Shown: one piece after another, positions 7,395-13,845 of the stretch
Numbering within the stretch: position 1 is the stretch's first letter
How the letters are laid out: every line of letters begins with the position of its first letter
Origin: G963678445 sp963678445
GTDB taxonomy: Bacteria; Hydrogenedentota; Hydrogenedentia; Hydrogenedentales; G963678445
Assembly (NCBI GenBank): GCA_963678445.1
Contig: OY782877.1
Coordinates: 3,596,001-3,660,000 of the forward strand
Length of the DNA stretch: 64,000 bases
Direction of reading: 5' to 3'
Made by a program: the position numbers and the translations under genes
The notes under the pieces: model-generated
Databases searched by the model: none
Seen by the model: only the letters and a program-made list of their open reading frames with translations
What the model was told of the DNA's origin: nothing

Positions 7395-8420
7395 CTATGG
7401 GTTGATGAGCACCATGGCCGAGGAGCGGACGAGGATGTTGCCCGAGGCGCCGTCGAGCAGCACGTTGCTCCCCGCACGGTCCGTAAGCGTGATCTGCCCG
7501 GCAACCGCGTCCATGGTGACGGCCTGTCCAGCCTTGTCCGTGTTCTGAATCTTTTCCCGGCCCGGCGCGGCGTCCATCAGCAATACCTGGCCCGCCTTGT
7601 CCGTGATGCGGACCTTTTCCGCGGCCTTCGTCGAGTCGATGAGGATTTCCTGCTGGCCGTTCAGCCCCCAGAGACGCACCTTCTCCTGGTCTTTCCACGC
7701 CTCGAAGCGCAGGAACTGGCGGCACACGTCGGTGAGTTCGATGCGCCCCTTGCGGTCCACGATGTCCGAATCGATGCTGAGTTGGTCGCCCTGTTCGGCG
7801 TCCTTCGTGGCGCGCCGCCTGCCGTTGCCGGTCTGCACCGCTGCCTTGACGCGGCCTTCCATGTGGAAGACCTGGCCGGCGCGGTCGATGATCTTGAGGC
7901 ATTCCTTCTCGTCGCTGTCGTCGGCGAGGATGGTGTGCCCCGTCTCCGTCTTCAGCAGCACCTTCAGGCGCGGGCAGTAGTACGGCGGATGACCGTGGTA
8001 CTTCGTGTGCTCGCGCTGGTCGTGGGCGTGGCCCTGGTGGTCGTTCTTATCCTCGCAATCCAGGCAAGCGCAGTCCAAGCACTCGCGCTTCGATTCCTCG
8101 GGCTGTTCGCCGGGGTTACTCTTTGCGAGCCATACACCGGCCCAGATGGGGTGCTGCACTTGGCCGCCTTCGAACTCCGCCCAGACCGACGCGCCCTCTT
8201 CAGGCACGAAGAACATGCCGGTATCTTCGTTGCCGCCGTAGGGGAAGCAGGGATAGGCCCATTCGGACCAATTCTCACGACCGGAACCGAGCACGGCAGG
8301 GATTTCCAGACGGACACGACCGAGCCGTTCCGGGTCGTTGTTGTCCCGGACAAAGGCGCGGTATTTGCCATACCATCGGTTCCTGTACCGTTCCTCGGTC
8401 TGCCGGTCGCGGAAATCCAT
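7395..8420 (-). CDS. gp5/VgrG-like baseplate spike protein
   Basis: 341 aa (MDFRDRQTEERYRNRWYG; an in-frame ATG lies one codon earlier). An OB-fold of about 95 residues follows (RLGRVRLEIPAV, EWAYPCFPYGG, GMFFVPEEGASVWAEF, PIWAGVWL), as in baseplate assembly protein V and gp5. A Cys/His-rich insert (ECLDCACLDCEDKNDHQGHA) comes next. The rest is a series of short beta repeats containing DKAGQ and DRAG, the expected needle of stacked strands. The insert with six or more Cys/His is uncommon and may bind metal. Confidence 0.85.
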   Translation of the reverse strand: MDFRDRQTEERYRNRWYGKYRAFVRDNNDPERLGRVRLEIPAVLGSGRENWSEWAYPCFPYGGNEDTGMFFVPEEGASVWAEFEGGQVQHPIWAGVWLAKSNPGEQPEESKRECLDCACLDCEDKNDHQGHAHDQREHTKYHGHPPYYCPRLKVLLKTETGHTILADDSDEKECLKIIDRAGQVFHMEGRVKAAVQTGNGRRRATKDAEQGDQLSIDSDIVDRKGRIELTDVCRQFLRFEAWKDQEKVRLWGLNGQQEILIDSTKAAEKVRITDKAGQVLLMDAAPGREKIQNTDKAGQAVTMDAVAGQITLTDRAGSNVLLDGASGNILVRSSAMVLINP

Positions 8421-8438
8421 CACCGTGCTGTCCTCGCG

Positions 8439-8766
8439 CTACTTGTCGCGGATGACGCCGCGCAGCACTTCGCGCGCGAAACGGACCATGGGACGTTTTA
8501 GGCTTCTTCTTCGGGTCAGCCTTGGCGACGGCGTGTTGCAGGGCATCCTTTATCCGTGGCTTGAGCTTCGGCTCCTGCGCGGCGACGCCACTCTTCACGA
8601 AGTTCGCGCGAAGCCGTTCGATGACGCCGATGACCGCATCCAGCGCCTCAGCCTTCGCACGGCCCCAGGCCGTGAGCTTGATGATGGCGAGCACCGTCAC
8701 GATAAGCGTCACGAAGAGTTCCTTGTTGTCCAGAATGGTTCGATAGATGGCTTCAAGCTGTTCCAC
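8439..8766 (-). pseudogene. Small membrane protein (holin-like?), frameshifted near 8480
   Basis: From ATG 8766 the sequence is MEQLEAIYRTILDNKELFVT, a single transmembrane helix (FVTLIVTVLAIIKLTAWG), then a basic tail with KKKPK. In this frame it would run on to 8275, overlapping the spike gene by 146 bp. In the +1 frame after KKPKT, a natural-looking end (MVRFAREVLRGVIRDK, stop at 8439) appears just before the spike gene. I therefore infer a one-base frameshift or sequence error. A holin or phage-encoded membrane anchor is possible, given that the peptidase gene is adjacent. Confidence 0.55.
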
Positions 8767-9199
8767 GTTTTTCTCCTCTGTTGTGGTTCATGGCTTCTTC
8801 ATACGAAACGTACTTCCCGCCGAGACGGCCCCAGCGGGCCTTGCTTCCGCGCACGTCGACGTGGACGAATCCTTCCTCGGAATAGACACCGATGCCGCCC
8901 TCGCGGAAGGCGGGGAGCGACTCGGCAAGTTGCGCCAGGCGCTTCGGCGTGAAGCCTTTGGGGCAGACCACGTCCGCCGCCGTCCCGAGGCAATGCTGGC
9001 TGTCCAGCGTTCCGCTCACGGCTTTGTTATGCGTCCGGCAGCGGAATCCGCTCGAAATCACGAGCGGGACGCCCGCGCGGTCACGCAGTTCCTGCAGACC
9101 CAGCACGAGTTCCGGTAGCACCGGTGCGCTGTGGCCGCAGCATTGTTTGCCCTTGCACGCGAATTCGTGCCGACTGAAATTTTTTGTCATATCGCCCAT
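8753..9199 (-). CDS. Peptidase M15-family endolysin-like protein
   Basis: 148 aa from ATG 9199 (MGDMTKNFSRHEFACKGKQC). The segments VLPELVLGLQELRDRAGVPL, ISSGFRCRTHNKAVSG and SQHCLGTAADVVCP (the SxHxxGxAxD zinc motif), and GIGVYSEEGFVHVDVR (HVD zinc ligand), define the M15A/M15_3 D,D-carboxypeptidase/endopeptidase fold. It would cut peptidoglycan cross-bridges during lysis or penetration. The first about 20 residues contain FACKGKQCCG, a common N-terminal element of the phage forms. It overlaps the 3' end of the hub gene by 13 bp. Confidence 0.9.
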   Translation of the reverse strand: MGDMTKNFSRHEFACKGKQCCGHSAPVLPELVLGLQELRDRAGVPLVISSGFRCRTHNKAVSGTLDSQHCLGTAADVVCPKGFTPKRLAQLAESLPAFREGGIGVYSEEGFVHVDVRGSKARWGRLGGKYVSYEEAMNHNRGEKRGTA

Positions 9200-10602
9200 C
9201 GTCGCTTTGCTCCGGGTTTCTGGTTCCTGGTTGGCATCAATTGAGGCGCGCCCCCGCTTTGTGCATCGATACACACCATCTCCGGCGCTTCTTCTTTCCG
9301 CGTTCCAGGATCGGCGTTCCGCATTTCTTTCCCCTGCGTATCGCTGGCCTTCTCGCCCGCGCCCTTGCCGAGGGCGTTCTTCTTCAGTTTGAGTTCGCAT
9401 GAATAACCGTTACGGTCGATCTTGTGGCGCACGGAATGACAGTAGTAGACGCCGGAGAACTTGCGGCCCACGCCGGTGATTTCGATGTTCTGCTTGGCGC
9501 GCAACGAGGGGACACCGATGGTCTTGGCCGTGGCCTCGACCTGGCGCATCTCCGCCTCCTTGAACCGCCCTTCGGCGACGTCCTGCGCGGGTTCCTGACG
9601 CGGCTCCTGGTCGAAGGCTTCCGAGCGCTCGAAAGACGGCACGATCTCGCCCAACTCCTGTTCCTTGTATGCGCCCTCGCCGGTGTTGCCATCGACGAGG
9701 TAGGTCTTGCGGCCCAGTGCGATGCGCTCGGTTGTCGTATTATTATTGGCTGTGTATTCGACGGATTTCTTCTTGCGCGGGTCTACACCGACCGTCTTCG
9801 TCTCCACACCCGCACCCTTTGCTCCCTGGGATTGCGTAGACGGGCTAAAAGAACGCAGCAGCCCTTTCCGGTCCGTAAAGTATTCAAGGGTTAACGCCGG
9901 AGCGGCTTCGCGGTCGCGCGGATGAAAGTGTAGTTCGTCGTCCTGCACGTAAAAGGCATAGCCCGTCACGCCGTCGCCGTCCTTGGCGCGTGCCTTGGTC
10001 GCGAGTTCCTGCAGGAACTGCGCGTCGGAGATGTTACTTTGCGCGACACGCAGGTGCCGGTCGCGCGTGGGGGTGACAACAGGACGCAAACCGTTGGCCA
10101 AGGCGATTTCCTCAGCGATGTCCGAGTAGGCGATACCTGGCGCGGGGTGCGAGCCGCACGAGCGGGATGCCGTCACACCGCCGTTTTCCGCACCCGGAGC
10201 ATTTCCCTGCTGCAAGTACGATAACGGCCGCGGCCCTGCCGTCCAGACCTTCTGGTTCTGCTTGCCCGCGAGCTTGTGACCCTTGTCGTAGGCTTTGATA
10301 CGAATGCTGGGCGCACCCTTTTCCGGAAAGTCATAGTCGATGTCCTTGATGACCGCTTTCTTGCGCGGCGACAGGTTGCCCACGTAACCGAACCGCGCCA
10401 CGATCTCGTTTCCTTCCTGGAACAGCGGATCGTCCACGAACTGCAAGTTCCGCTTGGACACCCGCAGCTCAAGCACATCCATCTCCTCCTCATTATCCGT
10501 AAAGGAAAAGGACTCGATCTCCTGCGTAATATTACAAGTGCCGCCATCACCCTTCGCGAGCGATTGCCCCTCGATTTCTATCAGGAAAGTTGGTTTGAAC
10601 AT
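9187..10602 (-). CDS. gpD/gp27-like tail hub protein (late control D family)
   Basis: 471 aa from ATG 10602 (MFKPTFLIEIEG); an in-frame start eight codons earlier is possible. Features are EEEMDVLELRVSKRNLQFVD, NEIVARFGYVG, KAYDKGHKLAGKQ, YSDIAEEIALANGLRPVV, ISDAQFLQELATKARAKDGD and GYAFYVQDDELHFHPRDRE. The order matches the late control gene D/gp27 hub that holds the spike trimer. The C-terminal GVGRKFSGVYYCHSVRHKID is the conserved last domain. The final about 60 residues are low complexity. Confidence 0.87.
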   Translation of the reverse strand: MFKPTFLIEIEGQSLAKGDGGTCNITQEIESFSFTDNEEEMDVLELRVSKRNLQFVDDPLFQEGNEIVARFGYVGNLSPRKKAVIKDIDYDFPEKGAPSIRIKAYDKGHKLAGKQNQKVWTAGPRPLSYLQQGNAPGAENGGVTASRSCGSHPAPGIAYSDIAEEIALANGLRPVVTPTRDRHLRVAQSNISDAQFLQELATKARAKDGDGVTGYAFYVQDDELHFHPRDREAAPALTLEYFTDRKGLLRSFSPSTQSQGAKGAGVETKTVGVDPRKKKSVEYTANNNTTTERIALGRKTYLVDGNTGEGAYKEQELGEIVPSFERSEAFDQEPRQEPAQDVAEGRFKEAEMRQVEATAKTIGVPSLRAKQNIEITGVGRKFSGVYYCHSVRHKIDRNGYSCELKLKKNALGKGAGEKASDTQGKEMRNADPGTRKEEAPEMVCIDAQSGGAPQLMPTRNQKPGAKRRWAI

Positions 10603-10638
10603 AGCCAGATTTACCGGTTTTTCCATAGAACATCCATT

Positions 10639-10664
10639 GATGTGCGGTCACTGGACCGCCTTGC
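10639..10664. repeat. Fragment of MITE-like repeat (GCGGTC...GACCGC hairpin)
   Basis: TGCGGTCACTGGACCGCCTTGC resembles the terminal hairpin of repeat R1 (GCGGTC-CAGC-GACCGC). It lies between the hub start and the 27-bp motif. Confidence 0.4.
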
Positions 10665-10678
10665 TTCCAATGGCTATT

Positions 10679-10705
10679 TACCGGAAAAATCGCTAAACTG
10701 TCGGG
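10679..10705 (-). promoter_or_regulatory. Conserved 27-bp boundary motif, copy B
   Basis: TACCGGA, 13 bases, TGTCGGG on the plus strand, 77 bp upstream of the hub start on the minus strand. Confidence 0.6.
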
Positions 10706-10767
10706 TGGACGGGGAGAAAAGATGCCATGCCATGCCGAGACAGGTTTTGCTGACAAAGGGGGAGCGC

Positions 10768-10796
10768 TTGACAGGTTGTAGTCAGAAGGATACAAT
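10768..10796 (+). promoter_or_regulatory. Sigma70 promoter of higBA
   Basis: Near-consensus TTGACA (10768-10773), 17-bp spacer, TACAAT (10791-10796). The predicted +1 coincides with the GTG start codon at 10803, so the toxin mRNA may be leaderless. Confidence 0.65.
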
Positions 10797-10802
10797 TGGG
10801 TT

Positions 10803-11093
10803 GTGGTAGAGATTCGTAAAACAAACGTCTTCGCAAAGTGGCTGGACCGGTTATCCGATGTTCAGGCGCGGGCGCGCGTCCTGGTCCGAATTGACCGGCT
10901 GGGGCTTGGAAATCCGGGAGATTGCAAGTCCGTGGGCGAGGGAGTTATGGAGATGAGAATCCACTATGGACCGGGTTACCGCGTCTATTATGTGGCGCGT
11001 GGAGACACATTGATCGTTCTTCTGGCGGGCGGCGATAAAAGCAGCCAGCAGCGGGATATCAAGACAGCGGTGCGTCTCGCGCAAGACTTGTAG
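10803..11093 (+). CDS. HigB-like RelE/ParE-superfamily toxin
   Basis: 96 aa from GTG 10803. The segments FAKWLDRLSDVQARARVLVR, GNPGDCKSVGEGVMEMRIHY and GYRVYYVARGDTLIVLLAGG, then DKSSQQRDI, match the upstream-toxin (TIGR02683) type of HigB. The toxin precedes the antitoxin, as usual for higBA. It would cleave translated mRNA on the ribosome. No disrupting mutation is seen. Confidence 0.9.
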   Translation: MVEIRKTNVFAKWLDRLSDVQARARVLVRIDRLGLGNPGDCKSVGEGVMEMRIHYGPGYRVYYVARGDTLIVLLAGGDKSSQQRDIKTAVRLAQDL

Positions 11094-11104
11094 GAAAAGA
11101 CGTT

Positions 11105-11410
11105 ATGAACAAGACGGTTACAACACGATACGATGTTTCCGAACACCTTCGGACGCCGGAAGAGATGGCGGCGTACCTGGAGGCCTGCCTGGAAGAAGCG
11201 GATGGGGACGCGGCCTTCATTGCCAATGCCTTGGGTAATATTGCGCGCGCAAAGGGGATGACGCAGGTAGCGGCCGAGGCCGGTCTTTCCCGGGAAAGCC
11301 TCTACAAAGCGCTGTCGGGTGAGCGCAATCCAGCATTTGGCACCGTTCTCAAGGTTATTGCAGCGCTTGGGTTGCGACTGCATGCGGTACCGGCTCTGAA
11401 GGATTCGTGA
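11105..11410 (+). CDS. HigA-like HTH antitoxin
   Basis: 101 aa, beginning 11 bases after higB. Residues 1-40 (TTRYDVSEHLRTPEEMAAYL) are the conserved leader of the downstream-antitoxin family. Residues 42-90 hold the Xre-type HTH: GNIARAKGMTQVAAEAGLSR, then ESLYKALSGERNPAFGTVLK. It neutralises HigB and represses the operon. A fragment of a tail gene follows directly. Confidence 0.9.
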   Translation: MNKTVTTRYDVSEHLRTPEEMAAYLEACLEEADGDAAFIANALGNIARAKGMTQVAAEAGLSRESLYKALSGERNPAFGTVLKVIAALGLRLHAVPALKDS

Positions 11411-11418
11411 CGTCCTTT

Positions 11419-11538
11419 TTATCCCAACACGCGCATCTGCACGTGCTCGATGGAAGGAATCCGCAGGACCGTGCCGGGTTCGAGTCGATTTTCCTTCGAA
11501 GTTGATCGGAAGACCGGTTTGAAACCGCCCAGGTCCAT
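11419..11538 (-). pseudogene. Chimeric mini-ORF ending in the LysM-protein C-terminus
   Basis: 39 codons. The N-terminal 16 residues (MDLGGFKPVF...) are unrelated to the LysM gene, while the C-terminal LEPGTVLRIPSIEHVQMR matches the end of the LysM protein at 12690. A ribosome binding site (GGTGGAG) precedes the ATG. This looks like a deletion fusion or partial duplication left by insertion of the neighbouring modules. Confidence 0.65.
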
Positions 11539-11579
11539 AGCAATCTCCACCGGCGCACCACGCGCCCACGGAGATTACT

Positions 11580-11606
11580 TACCGGAGGGAAGGGAAAAGT
11601 GTCGGG
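11580..11606 (-). promoter_or_regulatory. Conserved 27-bp boundary motif, copy C
   Basis: TACCGGA, 13 bases, TGTCGGG on the plus strand. On the minus strand it precedes the mini-ORF at 11538 by 42 bp; on the plus strand it abuts the nuclease promoter. Confidence 0.55.
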
Positions 11607-11609
11607 ATT

Positions 11610-11638
11610 TTGAAGAGGGCTCAAAGATTTCGTATAAT
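11610..11638 (+). promoter_or_regulatory. Sigma70 promoter of the Mrr-like nuclease gene
   Basis: TTGAAG at 11610-11615, 17-bp spacer, perfect TATAAT at 11633-11638. Confidence 0.6.
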
Positions 11639-11668
11639 GTAGGTGAACATGGATAAAAGTATGTATCG

Positions 11669-12682
11669 GTGAAAAGGAGAGTATTCACAATACCAATGCA
11701 GGTCCAGTCAAACATAGACATCAGTTTCCATTTCCCCCCGGAATTGATGCAGCTTCTCATTGATACAATTCCTTTGCTGAATCGCAGCAAACGGGATGTT
11801 TTCGTGTTCTTCCAAGGGGCTGGCGTCTCTGACCAGTTGATGGAGGCCCCGTATCATAAGTGGAAGACTGACAAACAGAGCATAAATAAGTACGAAATAG
11901 TAAGGGAAGTACTGGTCGCCTTGAATGAGCGCGGAGAATCAACTCTTCGAGAGCGCCGCGAAGTGCTGAAGAGGGTCGTTGAATTCGAGAGTTTCGATGT
12001 TTGTTGGCCTACTGACAGTCTGAAGGCGCGGGGGCTGATTTCTGAAGTCCAGCGAGTGACGAACACAAAAGACAGCTTCACTAGAATGAAACGCGAACGT
12101 GATGTAGAGCGAAAGGAAAAGCTAGAAAAGCAGCGAGCTGAACAAGAAGCGAGAACCGAAAGAACGCGGAAGATTGAAGCCGTCCAAAGGCAAATGGCGG
12201 CGCTTTTTGGTCTTAGGAACCCCCAGAAGCGTGGAAAAGCTCTTGAGCAGGTTCTGAATGACCTGTTTCGGGCTTACGGAATCCTTGTCAAAGAGGCCTT
12301 CTGCTTGACAGGCGATGCTGGCGAAGGAATAGTAGAACAAGTTGATGGGGTAATCGAACACAAAGGCGAGCTCTATCTTGTCGAAATGAAGTGGTGGAAA
12401 GAGCCTATTGGCGTGCCGGAAATCTCACAGCATCTTGTTCGCGTGTATCACCGCAGCGACTGCCGCGCGGTCATAATAAGCGCCAGTGACTACACAGAGA
12501 GTGCTGTCGCAACATGCAAGGAGGCGCTGCAACAAAAGGTTGTCGTGTTGTGTACTCTAGAGGAGATTATTCACCTTCTTCGAGAACAAGGTGACCTTGA
12601 GTCGTATATTGATCAAAAGGTGAAAGCAGCCATCCTTAAGAAGAAGCCCTATATCCGGATTCTTCCAGAGTCAACTCCTTAA
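11669..12682 (+). CDS. Mrr-like restriction endonuclease
   Basis: 337 aa from GTG 11669; ATG 11696 is an alternative start. Residues about 125-180 form a charged coiled coil (ERDVERKEKLEKQRAEQEAR). Residues about 185-300 are a PD-(D/E)xK nuclease: KRGKALEQVLNDLFRAYGIL, a catalytic Asp in EQVDGVIEHKGELYLVEMKW with the ExK in VEMKW, then VPEISQHLVRVYHRSDCRAV. Mrr-type enzymes cut modified or foreign DNA. The N-terminal 110 residues are not recognised and may sense a target. The gene sits alone on the plus strand between two copies of the LysM-gene end. A solitary defence nuclease is the most likely role. Confidence 0.8.
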   Translation: MKRRVFTIPMQVQSNIDISFHFPPELMQLLIDTIPLLNRSKRDVFVFFQGAGVSDQLMEAPYHKWKTDKQSINKYEIVREVLVALNERGESTLRERREVLKRVVEFESFDVCWPTDSLKARGLISEVQRVTNTKDSFTRMKRERDVERKEKLEKQRAEQEARTERTRKIEAVQRQMAALFGLRNPQKRGKALEQVLNDLFRAYGILVKEAFCLTGDAGEGIVEQVDGVIEHKGELYLVEMKWWKEPIGVPEISQHLVRVYHRSDCRAVIISASDYTESAVATCKEALQQKVVVLCTLEEIIHLLREQGDLESYIDQKVKAAILKKKPYIRILPESTP

Positions 12683-12689
12683 GTGGCAT

Positions 12690-12980
12690 CTATATCAACA
12701 GCCGCATCTGCACGTGCTCGATGGAAGGAATGCGCAGGACCGTGCCGGGTTCGAGTTCGAGCGGGAAGAAGATGTCGTTATAGTCGCAGATAATCCACCA
12801 GAGGCTGACGTCGCCGAGGTAGCGATGGGCGAGGATATCGAGCCGTTCGCCGTCGGTGACGGTGTGGAAGCGGTCATCGTGGCGTGGGGTAGAATCCACG
12901 CGCTGGCGCATTCCAAGGCTGTCGCCGTCTGTGTCCCGATAGAGTATGCAGGACGCATATCGCGAGTTCTTTCCGATCAT
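12690..12980 (-). CDS. LysM-domain tail assembly protein
   Basis: 96 aa. FHTVTDGERLDILAHRYLGD followed by WWIICDYNDIFFPLELEPGT and VLRIPS is a LysM fold of the short type found in phage tail and T6SS baseplate operons, next to the tube-binding protein. It would act as an adaptor at the tube/baseplate junction. Its last third is duplicated at 11419-11490. Confidence 0.85.
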   Translation of the reverse strand: MIGKNSRYASCILYRDTDGDSLGMRQRVDSTPRHDDRFHTVTDGERLDILAHRYLGDVSLWWIICDYNDIFFPLELEPGTVLRIPSIEHVQMRLLI

Positions 12981-13043
12981 AAGCGTGCTCCGTTCGTTGC
13001 GCCACGCATGCTTTGTATGGTTTTCCTTACTTCGTGCTTCGAG

Positions 13044-13607
13044 CTATCCACCCCGCACTTCTCCGTAGTCGACGGACTCGTCCACGTATTCCTCGAGGAC
13101 CAGATCCACCTCGGCGTGCTGCGGCAGGAGATTGTCCCGGTCGAACATGTGGAAGTAGCGCGCCTTCACACTGCGCACGACACATTCAACGCCGGGGGAC
13201 AAATCTCCGAAGATGAAGAGCACCCGATGCGGCGCATTCTTGAGCCGAGAGCCTCGATAGGCGGGAGTTGCCAAAGGGGACTTGAGATTTCCTGTTCTTG
13301 AGGCATGTCGCTGCAAGCTATATTGCCCGTGGCGCTGCCACCCTGCGTGCTCTGGATAGAGCAGCGACCGCAGCCAGTGGACCTTATCCCGCACCGGCCC
13401 CTTGAACAGCTTGACCTTGAACGCGATCTTCCGTGGCTTGCCGGAGGCATACTGATACTGCGGGTGGCTCATGCCGGGAATCTGCACGGCGGCGTAGTCC
13501 GTGCTCTTGTCATCGGCGATATCGTCCGGGTTGTACTGAAACTCCAACCGCTCGTTGGTCTCGATATCCACGATGTATCCCGTGATCTCCCGCTGGTCCC
13601 AGCCCAC
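13044..13607 (-). CDS. CIS-tube-like tail protein carrying an in-frame repeat insertion
   Basis: 187 aa. The N-terminus (REITGYIVDIETNERLEFQY, then NPDDI) and HPQYQYASGKPRKIAFKVKL match the contractile-injection-system tube-associated family (Afp7-like), which also precedes LysM genes in phages. The C-terminus (PHRVLFIFGDLSPGVECVVR, then KARYFHMFDRDNLLPQHAEV) is normal. Between them, residues about 88-113 (GWQRHGQYSLQRHASRTGNL) are encoded by a partial R1 repeat with its GTGGC-AGC-GCCAC hairpin at 13329-13341. The frame is kept, so the protein could still be made with an extra loop. Confidence 0.8.
   Translation of the reverse strand: MGWDQREITGYIVDIETNERLEFQYNPDDIADDKSTDYAAVQIPGMSHPQYQYASGKPRKIAFKVKLFKGPVRDKVHWLRSLLYPEHAGWQRHGQYSLQRHASRTGNLKSPLATPAYRGSRLKNAPHRVLFIFGDLSPGVECVVRSVKARYFHMFDRDNLLPQHAEVDLVLEEYVDESVDYGEVRGG
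13275..13343 (-). repeat. Partial R1 repeat inserted in the CIS-tube-like gene
   Basis: Minus strand: GGTGGCAGCGCCACGGGCAA, then TATAGCTTGC. It matches the hairpin core and GGCAATAT flank of the intergenic R1 copies. The edges are approximate. Confidence 0.55.
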
Positions 13608-13608
13608 C

Positions 13609-13762
13609 TCAGATCTCCGTCAACTCGGTGAGCGGCTTGCCCAGCCGTTGCGCGTAGGCCATTTCGCGCCGCATCCCGTCTGACACGCCGTCGCCCACAT
13701 AGGCCCAGACCTCGTCGCACACCGCCATGAACGCGAGTCCACAGGCGATGCCGGTTTTTCAT
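13609..13762 (-). pseudogene. C-terminal fragment of a DUF4406-like protein
   Basis: Frame ending at 13609 reads GIACGLAFMAVCDEVWAYVG, then DGVSDGMRREMAYAQRLGKP and LTELTEI. This matches the end of the nucleoside 2-deoxyribosyltransferase-like DUF4406 family (CDELWVFG...GM..E...A...G.P). The N-terminal two thirds are missing, cut at the junction with the KAP insertion around 13760. Confidence 0.6.
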
Positions 13763-13845
13763 TAGACAAAATAACTCTTGAGATAGTTCAACAGTCTATA
13801 TATTATTTTTCACACGGGCACATAAAAAACTCCGGAAAGGAAAAG

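Noticed and set aside
8470..8490. Programmed ribosomal frameshift in the holin-like gene
   Set aside because: No X-XXY-YYZ heptamer with a downstream pseudoknot is evident; other backbone genes show similar one-base shifts, so decay or error is simpler.
1..13607. An extracellular contractile injection system (eCIS) locus
   Set aside because: Terminase, portal and minor head genes are in the same strand and order, and no sheath, AAA ATPase or toxin genes of eCIS are seen; a phage origin fits better.
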